From Polaromonas sp. C04 (GTDB lineage Bacteria; Pseudomonadota; Gammaproteobacteria; Burkholderiales; Burkholderiaceae_C), in NCBI RefSeq assembly GCF_002002705.1, contig NZ_MUNS01000037.1:1-64000 (forward strand): a stretch of DNA of 64,000 nt, read 5' to 3'. The position numbers and the translations under genes are program-made. Below, one piece after another: positions 9,171-19,116 of this stretch (positions are counted from its first letter, which is position 1; each line of letters starts with the position of its first letter). The notes beneath the pieces were generated by a model that saw only the letters and a program-made list of their open reading frames with translations, was not told the DNA's origin and did not search any database.

Positions 9171-9735
9171 CCAAAACTTCGAGTTCTCGTTCGCGGTTGC
9201 GGATGAGTTGGTGCAGGGTTTGGCGCTCCTGCCGAGCCAGTTCGGCCAGCGCGACGATGCGTTGCTGGTCGGCCAGGTGGGGCACGCGCAGACTCAGGGC
9301 CTCCAGTACAGGACGACGAATGCTGAGCTGGTTCGAGCCCTCCGCCGCCTGGCGCAACTGGCGCTGAACCGGCGGCTGGTTGATCTGCCAGGCCAGGAAG
9401 GCCGGCAGCACGCCTGCGCGTGGCTTGACCCGCAGCAGGAAAAAGTGCGGGCTGCAGACGGCAGGGCCGGGCGGCTCATCCAGGCACACGGCGTAGAACC
9501 GGGTGCCGCGGGAGACAAAGAGCACATCGCCACGCAACAGCCAGTCGGGCGCCCTGCGGCCGGGCAGTTCGGTGCGCAGGACGCCGCGCCAGTCCACACC
9601 CAGATCAGGCGCCACGTCTTTCATCTGGACGGCGAGCACCGAGCCCCGAGCGACTTCCTGAATGGAGCCACGAAACGGAAACCCGGGCTGGACGGACGCG
9701 ATTTCGCATAAAGGAGGATTTATTGCATCAATCAC
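9133..9735 (-). CDS. Single-domain (half-length) HsdS-like specificity protein
   Basis: A 200-residue protein resembling one half of an S subunit: a single TRD (ASVQPGFPFRGSIQ... VLFVSRGTRFYAV...) followed by the conserved segment VPHLADQQRIVALAELARQERQTL and a coiled coil. A normal HsdS has two such units. It begins at GTG (9733-9735) with no obvious ribosome-binding site and heads the operon, 14 nt before hsdM. Its last residues are encoded by a dispersed repeat copy (9117-9170), so the original C-terminus may have been altered. It could dimerise to an alternative S, modulate the full HsdS, or be a decayed S; the sequence cannot decide. Confidence 0.85.
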   Translation of the reverse strand: MIDAINPPLCEIASVQPGFPFRGSIQEVARGSVLAVQMKDVAPDLGVDWRGVLRTELPGRRAPDWLLRGDVLFVSRGTRFYAVCLDEPPGPAVCSPHFFLLRVKPRAGVLPAFLAWQINQPPVQRQLRQAAEGSNQLSIRRPVLEALSLRVPHLADQQRIVALAELARQERQTLHQLIRNRERELEVLAEKLALAHISPA

Positions 9736-10026
9736 TATGGCGCAAATACTACCTCAAAATTGAAGCTGGCTGATTAATTTCTCATGATTTATATGCATCA
9801 TTTGAAGTGATGTGATATTTTCAAGATCTGGAATTACACTGCGTCGGATTTGCCGTATTGCCAGAATCCCGATTCTTGCTTGGCGCCCGTCTTCTGGCTT
9901 CGCCGTTTCTGCCCCCCTGACGTGGCAGGATTTGCAACCTCTGTGGCTAGCATGAGCCCGGCTTTCGGCCTATGCTCCAAAATTCAAGCGTGGTTTCTGC
10001 AACCACCGACCTTCATGGAGACAGAC
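9736..10026. other. Divergent intergenic boundary between the R-M operon and the liu operon
   Basis: About 290 bp without a gene. Roughly 9736-9840 is conspicuously AT-rich compared with both sides, which fits an acquired R-M block ending here. It holds an imperfect 17-bp palindrome at 9796-9812. A TACACT hexamer at 9835-9840 faces the acyl-CoA ligase but has no good -35, and no convincing promoter for the hsd operon could be assigned. Nothing else is recognisable. Confidence 0.6.
9796..9812. promoter_or_regulatory. Imperfect 17-bp palindrome, candidate operator of the R-M operon
   Basis: The sequence reads CATCATTTGAAGTGATG. Its 8-nt arms are complementary at 7 positions around a central G. 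It sits about 60 bp upstream of the GTG start of the operon's first gene. Many R-M operons are self-regulated through such sites, but no binding protein is shown; the BRO protein is one candidate. Confidence 0.4.
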
Positions 10027-11748
<1,722 letters not shown>

Positions 11749-11783
11749 TACCCACCAGAACCATCGAAGGGCAGAAGAACCGA

Positions 11784-13391
11784 ATGAGCACGCTAGACAC
11801 CCAACTGAACCCCCGTTCCGCCGAATTCCAGGCCAATGCCGCTGCCATGCGCGAACTGGTCGACGACCTGCGGGTCCAGGTCGCCAAGGCGGCGGAGGGC
11901 GGTGGCGAGGCCGCCCGCGCCAAGCACACGGCGCGCGGCAAGCTGCCCCCGCGCGAGCGCGTGCAGATGCTGCTGGACCCCGGCACGCCGTTTCTGGAGC
12001 TGTCGCCGCTGGCGGCCCACGGCATGTACCACGGGGCGGCGCCGTGCGCCGGCCTGATCGCGGGCATCGGCCGCGTCGAAGGTGTCGATTGCATGATTGT
12101 GTGCAACGACGCCACGGTCAAAGGCGGCACCTATTACCCGCTGACGGTGAAAAAGCATTTGCGGGCGCAGGAGATCGCGCAGCAGAACCACCTGACCTGC
12201 ATCTACCTGGTGGACTCGGGTGGCGCGAATCTGCCGAACCAGGACGAAGTGTTTCCCGACCGCGACCACTTCGGCCGCATCTTCTACAACCAGGCCAACA
12301 TGAGCGCGCAGGGCATCTCGCAGATCGCGGTGGTCATGGGCTCGTGCACGGCGGGTGGCGCCTACGTGCCGGCGATGAGCGACGAGACCATCATCGTGAA
12401 GAACCAGGGCACCATCTTCCTGGGCGGGCCGCCGCTGGTGAAGGCCGCGATCGGCGAGATCGTCTCGGCCGAGGACCTCGGCGGCGGCGACGTGCACACG
12501 CGGCTCTCGGGCGTGGCCGATCACCTCGCGCAGAACGACGCACACGCGCTCGCGCTGGCCCGCTCGGTGGTCAGGAATACCAATCAAAAGAAGGTGGTAG
12601 CCCAGAACCTGCGGGCGCAGGCTGCTCCCAAATTCGCAGCAGAAGAGCTGTACGGCGTGATCCCGACCGACACGCGCAAGCCTTTCGATGTGCACGAAGT
12701 CATCGCCCGCATCGTCGACGCCAGCGAGTTCCACGAGTTCAAGGCGCGCTACGGCACCACGCTGGTGTGCGGCTTCGCGCACATCGAAGGCATGCCGGTG
12801 GGCATCGTCGCCAACAACGGCATCCTGTTTTCCGAGTCGGCGCAAAAAGGCGCGCACTTCATCGAGCTGTGCTGCCAGCGCAAGATTCCGCTGGTGTTTC
12901 TGCAGAACATCACCGGCTTCATGATCGGGCGCAAGTACGAGAACGAGGGCATCGCGCGCCACGGCGCCAAGATGGTGACCGCGGTGGCGACCGCCCAGGT
13001 GCCGAAATTCACCGTGATCATCGGCGGCAGCTACGGCGCGGGCAACTACGGCATGTGCGGGCGCGCCTACTCGCCGCGTTTCCTCTGGATGTGGCCGAAC
13101 GCGCGCATCTGCGTGATGGGCGGCGAGCAGGCGGCAGGCGTGCTGGCCACCGTCAAGCGCGACGGCATCGAGGGCCGCGGCGGCAGCTGGAGCGCGGAGG
13201 AAGAAGCGGCCTTCAAGCAGCCCGTGCTCGACCAGTTCGCGCGCCAGTCGCATCCCTACTATTCCAGCGCGCGCCTGTGGGACGACGGCGTGATCGACCC
13301 GGCCGACACGCGCCGCGTGCTGGCGCTGGCCCTGTCGGCCACGCTCAACGCGCCGATTCCCGACACGAAGTTCGGCGTGTTCCGCATGTAA
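11784..13391 (+). CDS. liuB: Methylcrotonyl-CoA carboxylase, carboxyltransferase (beta) subunit
   Basis: A 535-residue carboxyltransferase that moves the carboxyl group from biotin to 3-methylcrotonyl-CoA in leucine degradation. Both crotonase-like CT halves are present: CoA-binding [30 protein letters not shown], then the oxyanion regions [17 protein letters not shown] and [16 protein letters not shown]. The length matches MCC-beta (about 535), and the partner biotin subunit lies at 16101-18134. It starts 35 bp after the ligase. A candidate degenerate dispersed repeat lies within it at 12583-12640. Confidence 0.95.
   Translation: MSTLDTQLNPRSAEFQANAAAMRELVDDLRVQVAKAAEGGGEAARAKHTARGKLPPRERVQMLLDPGTPFLELSPLAAHGMYHGAAPCAGLIAGIGRVEGVDCMIVCNDATVKGGTYYPLTVKKHLRAQEIAQQNHLTCIYLVDSGGANLPNQDEVFPDRDHFGRIFYNQANMSAQGISQIAVVMGSCTAGGAYVPAMSDETIIVKNQGTIFLGGPPLVKAAIGEIVSAEDLGGGDVHTRLSGVADHLAQNDAHALALARSVVRNTNQKKVVAQNLRAQAAPKFAAEELYGVIPTDTRKPFDVHEVIARIVDASEFHEFKARYGTTLVCGFAHIEGMPVGIVANNGILFSESAQKGAHFIELCCQRKIPLVFLQNITGFMIGRKYENEGIARHGAKMVTAVATAQVPKFTVIIGGSYGAGNYGMCGRAYSPRFLWMWPNARICVMGGEQAAGVLATVKRDGIEGRGGSWSAEEEAAFKQPVLDQFARQSHPYYSSARLWDDGVIDPADTRRVLALALSATLNAPIPDTKFGVFRM
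12583..12640 (-). repeat. Dispersed TAGC-N20-GGGCT element, degenerate copy 2 inside liuB
   Basis: On the minus strand the left box is degenerate (GAGC), followed by 20 nt and a good right box GGGCTACC, then TTTTGATT. It would encode the [18 protein letters not shown] segment of LiuB. The conserved spacing supports it, but the left box is weak. Confidence 0.45.
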
Positions 13392-13408
13392 GGCGAGGGG
13401 CCACACGC

Positions 13409-14542
13409 ATGGACAACATCTACACCACGCCCGAGCACGAGCTGCTGCGCGACCAGGTCGCGCGCTTCATTGCACGCGAGGTCGAGCCGCAGGGCGCGGC
13501 CTGGGAAGAGGCCGGCAGGGTGCCGCGCGACGTGCTGCGCCGCATGGGCCAGGCGGGGCTGCTGGGGCTGATGTACGAGGGCCGCTACGGCGGCGGCGAT
13601 GCGGACGCACTGACCAACCTGGTGTTTGCCGAAGCGTTGTCGCAATCGACCTTTGCCGGTTTCATCATCACCGTGCTGGTGCATACCGACATGGCGGGGC
13701 CGCACCTGCACCACGCGGGCAGTGCGGCGCAGAAGGACAAATACCTGCACAAGGTCACGGCCGGCGAGATGATCGCGGCGGTGGGCATCACGGAGCCCGG
13801 TGCGGGCTCGGACGTGGCCGGCATCCGCACCACGGCGCGCCGTGACGGCGACGACTGGGTGCTGAACGGCAGCAAGATGTTCATCACCAACGGCGTGCAC
13901 GCCGACCTGTATTTCATCGCCGCCAAAACGGGTTCGGGCCGGCACGACATGACCATGTTCATCGTCGAGAAGGGCACGCCCGGCTTCAGCGTGGGCCGCG
14001 CGCTCAAGAAGACGGGCTGGCTCTCGTCCGACACCGCCGAGCTGGTGCTCGACAACGTGCGCATCCCCGCCGCCAACGTGCTGGGCGAGGAGGGCAAGGG
14101 CTTCTACTCGGTCATGAAGAATTTCCAGACCGAGCGCATCGCGCTGGCGGCGATGGCGGTGGGCCACTGCACGCGGGCGCTCCAGCTGACGCTGGACTAC
14201 GTGCGCCAGCGCCAGGCTTTCGGCGCCACGCTGTGGGACCAGCAGACCATCCGCCAGCGCCTGTCCATGCTCGACGCCAGGACCCGCGCCGCGCGCTCCT
14301 TCATGTACCACTGCGCGTGGAGCGTGACGCAGGGCCGCGACATCGTGCAGGAAGTCTCCATGCTCAAGGCCTTGACCGGCGAGCTGGTGAATGAAGTGGT
14401 GCAGACCTGCCAGCAGTTCCACGGCGGCATGGGCTACATCCGCGAGACCGCGATCGAGCGGCTGTGGCGCGATGCGCGCGTGCTGGCCATCGGCGGCGGC
14501 GCCACCGAGGTCATGCTGGAAGAAGTTGCCAAACGCTATTGA
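13409..14542 (+). CDS. Acyl-CoA dehydrogenase, probably for a branched short-chain acyl-CoA
   Basis: A 377-residue FAD enzyme introducing the alpha-beta double bond. It has the flavin/substrate signature ITEPGAGSDVAG (127-138) and the C-terminal QxxGGxGY...RDAR region (FHGGMGYIRETAIERLWRDAR). The usual catalytic Glu of medium-chain enzymes (YEGT) is replaced by IGGGATE, while Glu242 in QTERIALAA sits where isovaleryl-CoA and long-chain dehydrogenases carry their base in helix G. That fits an isovaleryl-type enzyme but does not prove it. The ATG is 17 nt after liuB. Confidence 0.9.
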   Translation: MDNIYTTPEHELLRDQVARFIAREVEPQGAAWEEAGRVPRDVLRRMGQAGLLGLMYEGRYGGGDADALTNLVFAEALSQSTFAGFIITVLVHTDMAGPHLHHAGSAAQKDKYLHKVTAGEMIAAVGITEPGAGSDVAGIRTTARRDGDDWVLNGSKMFITNGVHADLYFIAAKTGSGRHDMTMFIVEKGTPGFSVGRALKKTGWLSSDTAELVLDNVRIPAANVLGEEGKGFYSVMKNFQTERIALAAMAVGHCTRALQLTLDYVRQRQAFGATLWDQQTIRQRLSMLDARTRAARSFMYHCAWSVTQGRDIVQEVSMLKALTGELVNEVVQTCQQFHGGMGYIRETAIERLWRDARVLAIGGGATEVMLEEVAKRY

Positions 14543-14550
14543 GCCCCTTC

Positions 14551-15351
14551 ATGAATACAAGCCCATCGAGCCTTCTTGACCTGCGCCGTCCGTCGTCCCA
14601 CGTGGCCGAGGTCTGGCTGAACCGGCCCGAGGTCCGCAACGCCTTCAATGACGGCGTCATCGCCGAATTGACGCAGGTGTTCGCAGCGCTGTCGCAGGAG
14701 GGCGACCTGCGCGTCATCGTGCTGGGCGCGCACGGCAAGGCGTTTTGCGCGGGTGCCGACCTCAACTGGATGCGCGCCATGGCCGACTACAGCTGGGATC
14801 AGAACCGTGCCGATGCGCAAAAGCTCGCCGACATGCTCTGGACCCTGTACCAGTGCCCGGTGCCCATCGTGGGGCGCATCCAGGGCGACTGCTACGCCGG
14901 CGGCATGGGCCTGGCGGCGGTCTGCGACGTGCTCGTCGCGGCGGAGGAGGTGACCTTCTGCCTGTCGGAGGCAAGGCTCGGCCTGTTGCCCGCGACCATC
15001 GCCCCGTATGTGCTGCGCGCCCTGGGCGAACAGGCCTCGCGCCGCTACATGGTCACCGCGGAGCGCTTCAGCGCGGCGCAGGCCCACGCGCTGGGTTTTG
15101 TGCACGAGCTGTGCAGCGCCGGGGCGCTGGACGCGAAGGTGGCGGAGCTGGTGGCCACGCTGACCGCGAACGGGCCGAAAGCGGCCCGCGAATGCAAGCG
15201 CCTGGTGCGCGACGTGGCCGGCGCCCCGCTGACGATAGAGCTGCGCGCCGACACCGCCCAGCGCATTGCCGACATCCGCTCCAGCATTGAGGGCCGGGAA
15301 GGCGTGCAGTCGTTCCTGAACAAGCGCAAGCCGGGCTGGCTGCTGCCCTGA
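14551..15351 (+). CDS. liuC: Methylglutaconyl-CoA hydratase (crotonase family)
   Basis: A 266-residue enoyl-CoA hydratase family protein, expected to hydrate 3-methylglutaconyl-CoA to HMG-CoA. The oxyanion-hole motifs are AFCAGADLNWM (about 65-75) and QGDCYAGGMGLAAVCDVLVA, followed by the acidic SEARLGLLPATIAPYV segment. The ATG at 14551 is 8 nt after the dehydrogenase stop; the frame is open further upstream inside that gene, but the N-terminus argues for 14551. Function is assigned by family plus position between the MCC subunits and HMG-CoA lyase. Confidence 0.9.
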   Translation: MNTSPSSLLDLRRPSSHVAEVWLNRPEVRNAFNDGVIAELTQVFAALSQEGDLRVIVLGAHGKAFCAGADLNWMRAMADYSWDQNRADAQKLADMLWTLYQCPVPIVGRIQGDCYAGGMGLAAVCDVLVAAEEVTFCLSEARLGLLPATIAPYVLRALGEQASRRYMVTAERFSAAQAHALGFVHELCSAGALDAKVAELVATLTANGPKAARECKRLVRDVAGAPLTIELRADTAQRIADIRSSIEGREGVQSFLNKRKPGWLLP

Positions 15352-15380
15352 GCGGCCGAGCCAGCGCGACCCCGCAAGCC

Positions 15381-16100
15381 ATGCTGCAAACCTTGCTTCA
15401 ATCCCTCCCGTCATGGCTGGCGCCGCTGGGCAGCCACGCGGCCAGCGCCGCCGGCACGGGCGCGTCGGGGGTTGGGCAGGCGGCGGGGCGCCTCGACATG
15501 GCCAGCCTGCTGGCGCTGGCCGCCGCGCTCGGCTGGGCCAGCGGCCTGCGGCTCTATGCCGTGGTCTTCATGGTGGGCGTGGCGGGGCTGCTGGGCTGGA
15601 TCCCCTTGCCCGACGGCCTGGCGCTGCTGCAGCACCCGGCCATGCTGGCCGCCAGCGGTTTCATGCTGTTCGTCGAGTTCTTCGCCGACAAGATCCCCGG
15701 CGTCGATTCGCTGTGGGACATCGTGCACAGCGTGATCCGTATCCCCGCCGGTGCCGCGCTGGCCGCCGGCGTGTTCGGCGCCGATGGCGGCACCATGACC
15801 GCCGTTGCCGCGCTGATGGGTGGCACGCTGGCGGCCACCAGCCAGGCCGCCAAGACCACCACCCGGGCGGTGATCAATACCTCGCCCGAGCCTGTTTCCA
15901 ACGTGCTGGCGAGCCTGGCCGAGGACGGCGTGGTGGTCGGCGCGCTCTGGCTCTCCACGCAGCACCCGCTGGTGTTCGGCGTGTTGCTGGCCATTGTGGT
16001 CGTGCTGATGTGGGCCATGACCTGGCTGCTGATCAAATTCCTCAAGGCGGCATTTCGTCGCGCCTCCCGTCTCTTTTCCGGTTTTGCAAAGGTCACCTAA
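15381..16100 (+). CDS. DUF4126 membrane protein of unknown function in the liu operon
   Basis: A 239-residue, very hydrophobic protein with about five or six predicted membrane segments, starting near residue 40 (SLLALAAALGWASGLRLYAVVFMVG) and including FMLFVEFFADKIPGVDSLWD and a C-terminal VLLAIVVVLMWAMTWLLIKFL. The GLRLY and D(K)IPxxDxxWD motifs are typical of DUF4126. It ends at the base before the liuD ATG and is therefore cotranscribed with it. No function is established. An origin in transport or membrane support for leucine/isovalerate catabolism is only inference from position. Confidence 0.85.
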   Translation: MLQTLLQSLPSWLAPLGSHAASAAGTGASGVGQAAGRLDMASLLALAAALGWASGLRLYAVVFMVGVAGLLGWIPLPDGLALLQHPAMLAASGFMLFVEFFADKIPGVDSLWDIVHSVIRIPAGAALAAGVFGADGGTMTAVAALMGGTLAATSQAAKTTTRAVINTSPEPVSNVLASLAEDGVVVGALWLSTQHPLVFGVLLAIVVVLMWAMTWLLIKFLKAAFRRASRLFSGFAKVT

Positions 16101-18134
16101 ATGTTCAACAAAATTCTGATCGCCAACCGTGGCGAGATCGCCTGCCGCGTCGCGGCCACGGCCAGGCGCATGGCCATCAAGACCGTGGCGGTGTACTCCG
16201 AGGCCGACGCCAGCGCCAAGCACGTCAGCGTGTGCGACGAGGCGGTGCCGATCGGCGCCAGCGCACCGAAGGACAGCTACCTGCGCTGGGAGCGCATCAT
16301 CGAGGCCGCCAAGGCCACCGGCGCGCAGGCCATCCACCCCGGCTACGGCTTTCTGAGCGAAAACGACGAGTTTGCGCAGGCCTGTGCCGATGCGGGCCTG
16401 GTCTTCATCGGCCCGCCGCCCGCCGCGATTCGGGCCATGGGACTCAAGGCCGAATCCAAGCAGTTGATGGGCAAGGCCGGGGTGCCGCTGGTGCCCGGCT
16501 ACCACGGTGCGGACCAGGACCCGGCGCTGCTGCAGCGCGAGGCCGACGCGATCGGCTACCCGGTGCTGATCAAGGCCAGCGCGGGTGGCGGCGGCAAGGG
16601 CATGCGCGTGGTGGACAAGGCGAAGTCTTTCGCCGCGGCGCTGGCCTCGTGCCAGCGCGAAGCCAGCAGCAGCTTTGGCATTGACGCGGTGCTGATCGAG
16701 AAGTACGTACAGCGCCCGCGCCACATCGAAATTCAGGTGTTCGGCGACACGCAGGGCAACTACGTTTACCTGTTCGAGCGCGACTGCTCGGTGCAGCGGC
16801 GCCACCAGAAGGTGCTGGAGGAAGCCCCGGCGCCCGGCATGACGCCCGGCATGCGCCAGCAGATGGGCGAGGCCGCCGTGGCGGCCGCGCGCGCCGTCAA
16901 CTACGTGGGCGCCGGCACGGTGGAGTTCATCGTCGAGCAAAAGCCCGATGGCAGCATGACTTTCTTCTTCATGGAGATGAACACGCGGCTGCAGGTCGAG
17001 CACCCCGTGACCGAGGCCATCACCGGGCTCGACCTGGTGGAGTGGCAATTGCGCGTGGCGTCGGGCGAAAAACTGCCGCTCAGGCAGGAGGATCTGCACA
17101 TTCACGGCCATGCGATCGAGGCGCGCATCTGCGCCGAAAACCCCGACAACAACTTCCTGCCCGCCACCGGCACGCTGCACGTGTACGACCTGCCGGCGTA
17201 CGTGAGCTTCGAGCGCGGGAACAGGGGCGGCGCCGACACTCTGGTCCGGGTGGACTCCGGCGTGCGCGAAGGTGACGCCATCTCGCCGTTTTACGATCCC
17301 ATGGTGGCCAAGCTGATCGTGCATGGCGACACCCGCGAGCAGGCGCTGGCGCGCATGGACGAGGCCTTGTCGCAGACCCATATCGTCGGGCTGAACACCA
17401 ATGTGCAGTTCCTGCGCTATGTGGTCAATACTCCCTCGTTTGCCCAGGCGAATCTGGACACGGGGCTGATCCCGCGCGAAGAGGCCAGGCTGTTCAAGCA
17501 GGAAAAAGTCGGCCTGCCGCTGGCGGCCGCCGCGGCCATTGCGCGCACGCTGGTGGAGGAGAAAGCCCTGGAGGTCGATGCGACCAACGGCGCCTGGATC
17601 GACCCCTGGGCCCGGCGCGACGGCTGGCGCGCGCACGGCCTGGCCACGCGCCGCTTCGAGTTCGAATTTCATGGCGAGGCGGTCACGGCCGTATTGACCC
17701 GTCTGCACGACGGCGCCCTGCAGTTGCAGGTCGGCAGCGCCGCCGGGCCGCTCACCTTCGTGCGCGTGGCGGATGGCATCGGGGTCGATTTTGCGGGCCA
17801 GCGCCAGACCGTCAAGGTATGGCTGAATCAGGCCGTAGCCCATGTGTTCTGTGCCCTGGGTGCTACACAAATCGTAGTGATCGACGCGCTGGCGCATGCC
17901 AGCGTGGGCCAGGCCGACGCGGGCCGGCTGACCGCGCCGATGCCGGGCAAGGTGGTGTCGTTCGCCGTCAAGCCCGGCGACAAGATCAGCAAGGGTCAGG
18001 CGCTGGCGGTGATGGAAGCCATGAAGATGGAGCACACGATTGCCGCGCCGGCCGACGGCACGGTCGAAGAGCTGCTGTATGCGCCGGGCGATCAGGTCAC
18101 GGAAGGTGCGGAGCTGCTGCGCATCAAGGCTTGA
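16101..18134 (+). CDS. liuD: Methylcrotonyl-CoA carboxylase, biotin-containing (alpha) subunit
   Basis: A 677-residue subunit: biotin carboxylase N-domain (FNKILIANRGEIACRVAATARR), ATP-grasp with ASAGGGGKGMRVV (about 160), the EMNTRLQVEHPVTE catalytic region, the BC C-domain, and a C-terminal biotinyl domain with EAMKM, Lys642 being biotinylated. It carboxylates biotin with ATP and bicarbonate and works with LiuB. Codon 1 follows directly on the DUF4126 stop. Near residues 577-592 a copy of the dispersed repeat encodes part of the linker before the biotinyl domain. Confidence 0.96.
   Translation: MFNKILIANRGEIACRVAATARRMAIKTVAVYSEADASAKHVSVCDEAVPIGASAPKDSYLRWERIIEAAKATGAQAIHPGYGFLSENDEFAQACADAGLVFIGPPPAAIRAMGLKAESKQLMGKAGVPLVPGYHGADQDPALLQREADAIGYPVLIKASAGGGGKGMRVVDKAKSFAAALASCQREASSSFGIDAVLIEKYVQRPRHIEIQVFGDTQGNYVYLFERDCSVQRRHQKVLEEAPAPGMTPGMRQQMGEAAVAAARAVNYVGAGTVEFIVEQKPDGSMTFFFMEMNTRLQVEHPVTEAITGLDLVEWQLRVASGEKLPLRQEDLHIHGHAIEARICAENPDNNFLPATGTLHVYDLPAYVSFERGNRGGADTLVRVDSGVREGDAISPFYDPMVAKLIVHGDTREQALARMDEALSQTHIVGLNTNVQFLRYVVNTPSFAQANLDTGLIPREEARLFKQEKVGLPLAAAAAIARTLVEEKALEVDATNGAWIDPWARRDGWRAHGLATRRFEFEFHGEAVTAVLTRLHDGALQLQVGSAAGPLTFVRVADGIGVDFAGQRQTVKVWLNQAVAHVFCALGATQIVVIDALAHASVGQADAGRLTAPMPGKVVSFAVKPGDKISKGQALAVMEAMKMEHTIAAPADGTVEELLYAPGDQVTEGAELLRIKA
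17830..17876 (-). repeat. Dispersed TAGC-N20-GGGCT element, copy 3 inside liuD
   Basis: On the minus strand: TTGTGTAGC, 20 nt, GGGCTACGGCC. It lies in the linker between the biotin carboxylase and biotinyl domains, a place where extra sequence is tolerated. Confidence 0.7.
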
Positions 18135-18148
18135 TTAAACTGGTGCCG

Positions 18149-19090
18149 ATGCGAATCACCGTCTGCCTCACCGACAACAACCGCCCCGAACCCTGGGTCG
18201 AAGGCCTGCGCGCCGAGCTGCCGCAGGCCGAGGTCGAAGCCTGGACGCCCGGTGCCGCGCTGGCCGACCATGCGGTGGTATGGGCGCCGCCGCAGGCGTT
18301 CCTGGACGAGCAGCAGCGGCTGCGCGGCCTGTTCAATATCGGCGCCGGCGTCGACGCGCTCCTCAAGCTCAAGCTGCCGCCGCACACGCGCATCGTGCGG
18401 CTCGACGACGCGGGCATGTCGGTGCAGATGGCCGAGTACGTCTGCCATGCGCTGATCCGCCATTTCCGCGAGTTCGATGCCTACGAGGCCGACGCACGCG
18501 CGGGCGTCTGGAGCTATCGCCGCCCACGGGCGCGCCGCGATTTTCCGGTCGGCATCATGGGCCTCGGTGTGCTCGGCCAACGTGTCGGCAAGGCCATTGC
18601 GCAGTTCGAGTTTCCGGTGCTGGGCTGGAGCCGCTCGCCCAAGCAGATCGACGGCATCCGGTGTTTTGATGGTGCGCCTGGGCTGGACGCCTTTCTCGCC
18701 GCCAGCCGCGTGCTGGTGTGCCTGCTGCCGCTGACCGCCGAGACGCATGGCATCCTGCGCGCAGGCACGCTGGGCCGGCTGAACGGCGGGCGGCCCGGCG
18801 GCTACCTCATCAACGTGGCGCGCGGCGCGCATCTGGTCGAAGACGACCTGATCCCGCTGCTCGATGCGGGCCAGCTCGCGGGCGCGACGCTTGACGTGTT
18901 TGCGTCGGAGCCGCTCGCGCCCGCGCATCCGTTCTGGCGGCATCCGAAGATCACCGTGACGCCGCATGCCTCGGCGCGCACGCAGCGCGAAGAATCGGTG
19001 GCGCAGATCGCGGCCAAGATCCGGGCCCTCGAAGCCGGTGCGGACTTCCGTACGCTGGCGGGCGTGGTCGACGGGCAACGCGGATACTGA
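18149..19090 (+). CDS. ghrA: Glyoxylate/hydroxypyruvate reductase A-like 2-hydroxyacid dehydrogenase
   Basis: A 313-residue NAD(P)-dependent D-2-hydroxyacid dehydrogenase. The Rossmann motif is GLGVLGQRVG (138-147). The catalytic Arg is in NVARGAHLVEDDL, with Glu in DVFASEPLAPAHPFW and the catalytic His in TPHASA. The N-terminal CLTDNN and DAGM(SVQMAEYV) segments match GhrA. The ATG is 14 nt after liuD. The frame is open further back into liuD, but the N-terminus fixes the start. Its place inside a leucine operon is not explained by a known pathway step. Confidence 0.9.
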   Translation: MRITVCLTDNNRPEPWVEGLRAELPQAEVEAWTPGAALADHAVVWAPPQAFLDEQQRLRGLFNIGAGVDALLKLKLPPHTRIVRLDDAGMSVQMAEYVCHALIRHFREFDAYEADARAGVWSYRRPRARRDFPVGIMGLGVLGQRVGKAIAQFEFPVLGWSRSPKQIDGIRCFDGAPGLDAFLAASRVLVCLLPLTAETHGILRAGTLGRLNGGRPGGYLINVARGAHLVEDDLIPLLDAGQLAGATLDVFASEPLAPAHPFWRHPKITVTPHASARTQREESVAQIAAKIRALEAGADFRTLAGVVDGQRGY

Positions 19091-19116
19091 GTGACAACAT
19101 CTCCTGGAGTCAGAAC

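Noticed and set aside
15411-18035. Very long open frame on the minus strand (874 codons) opposite DUF4126 and liuD
   Set aside because: It lies entirely antisense to clearly conserved genes and its translation is Arg/His/Gly/Gln-rich without family motifs, as expected from high-GC shadow frames. The same applies to long antisense frames at 11793-13406, 21251-23266, 56270-57967 and 61096-63000.
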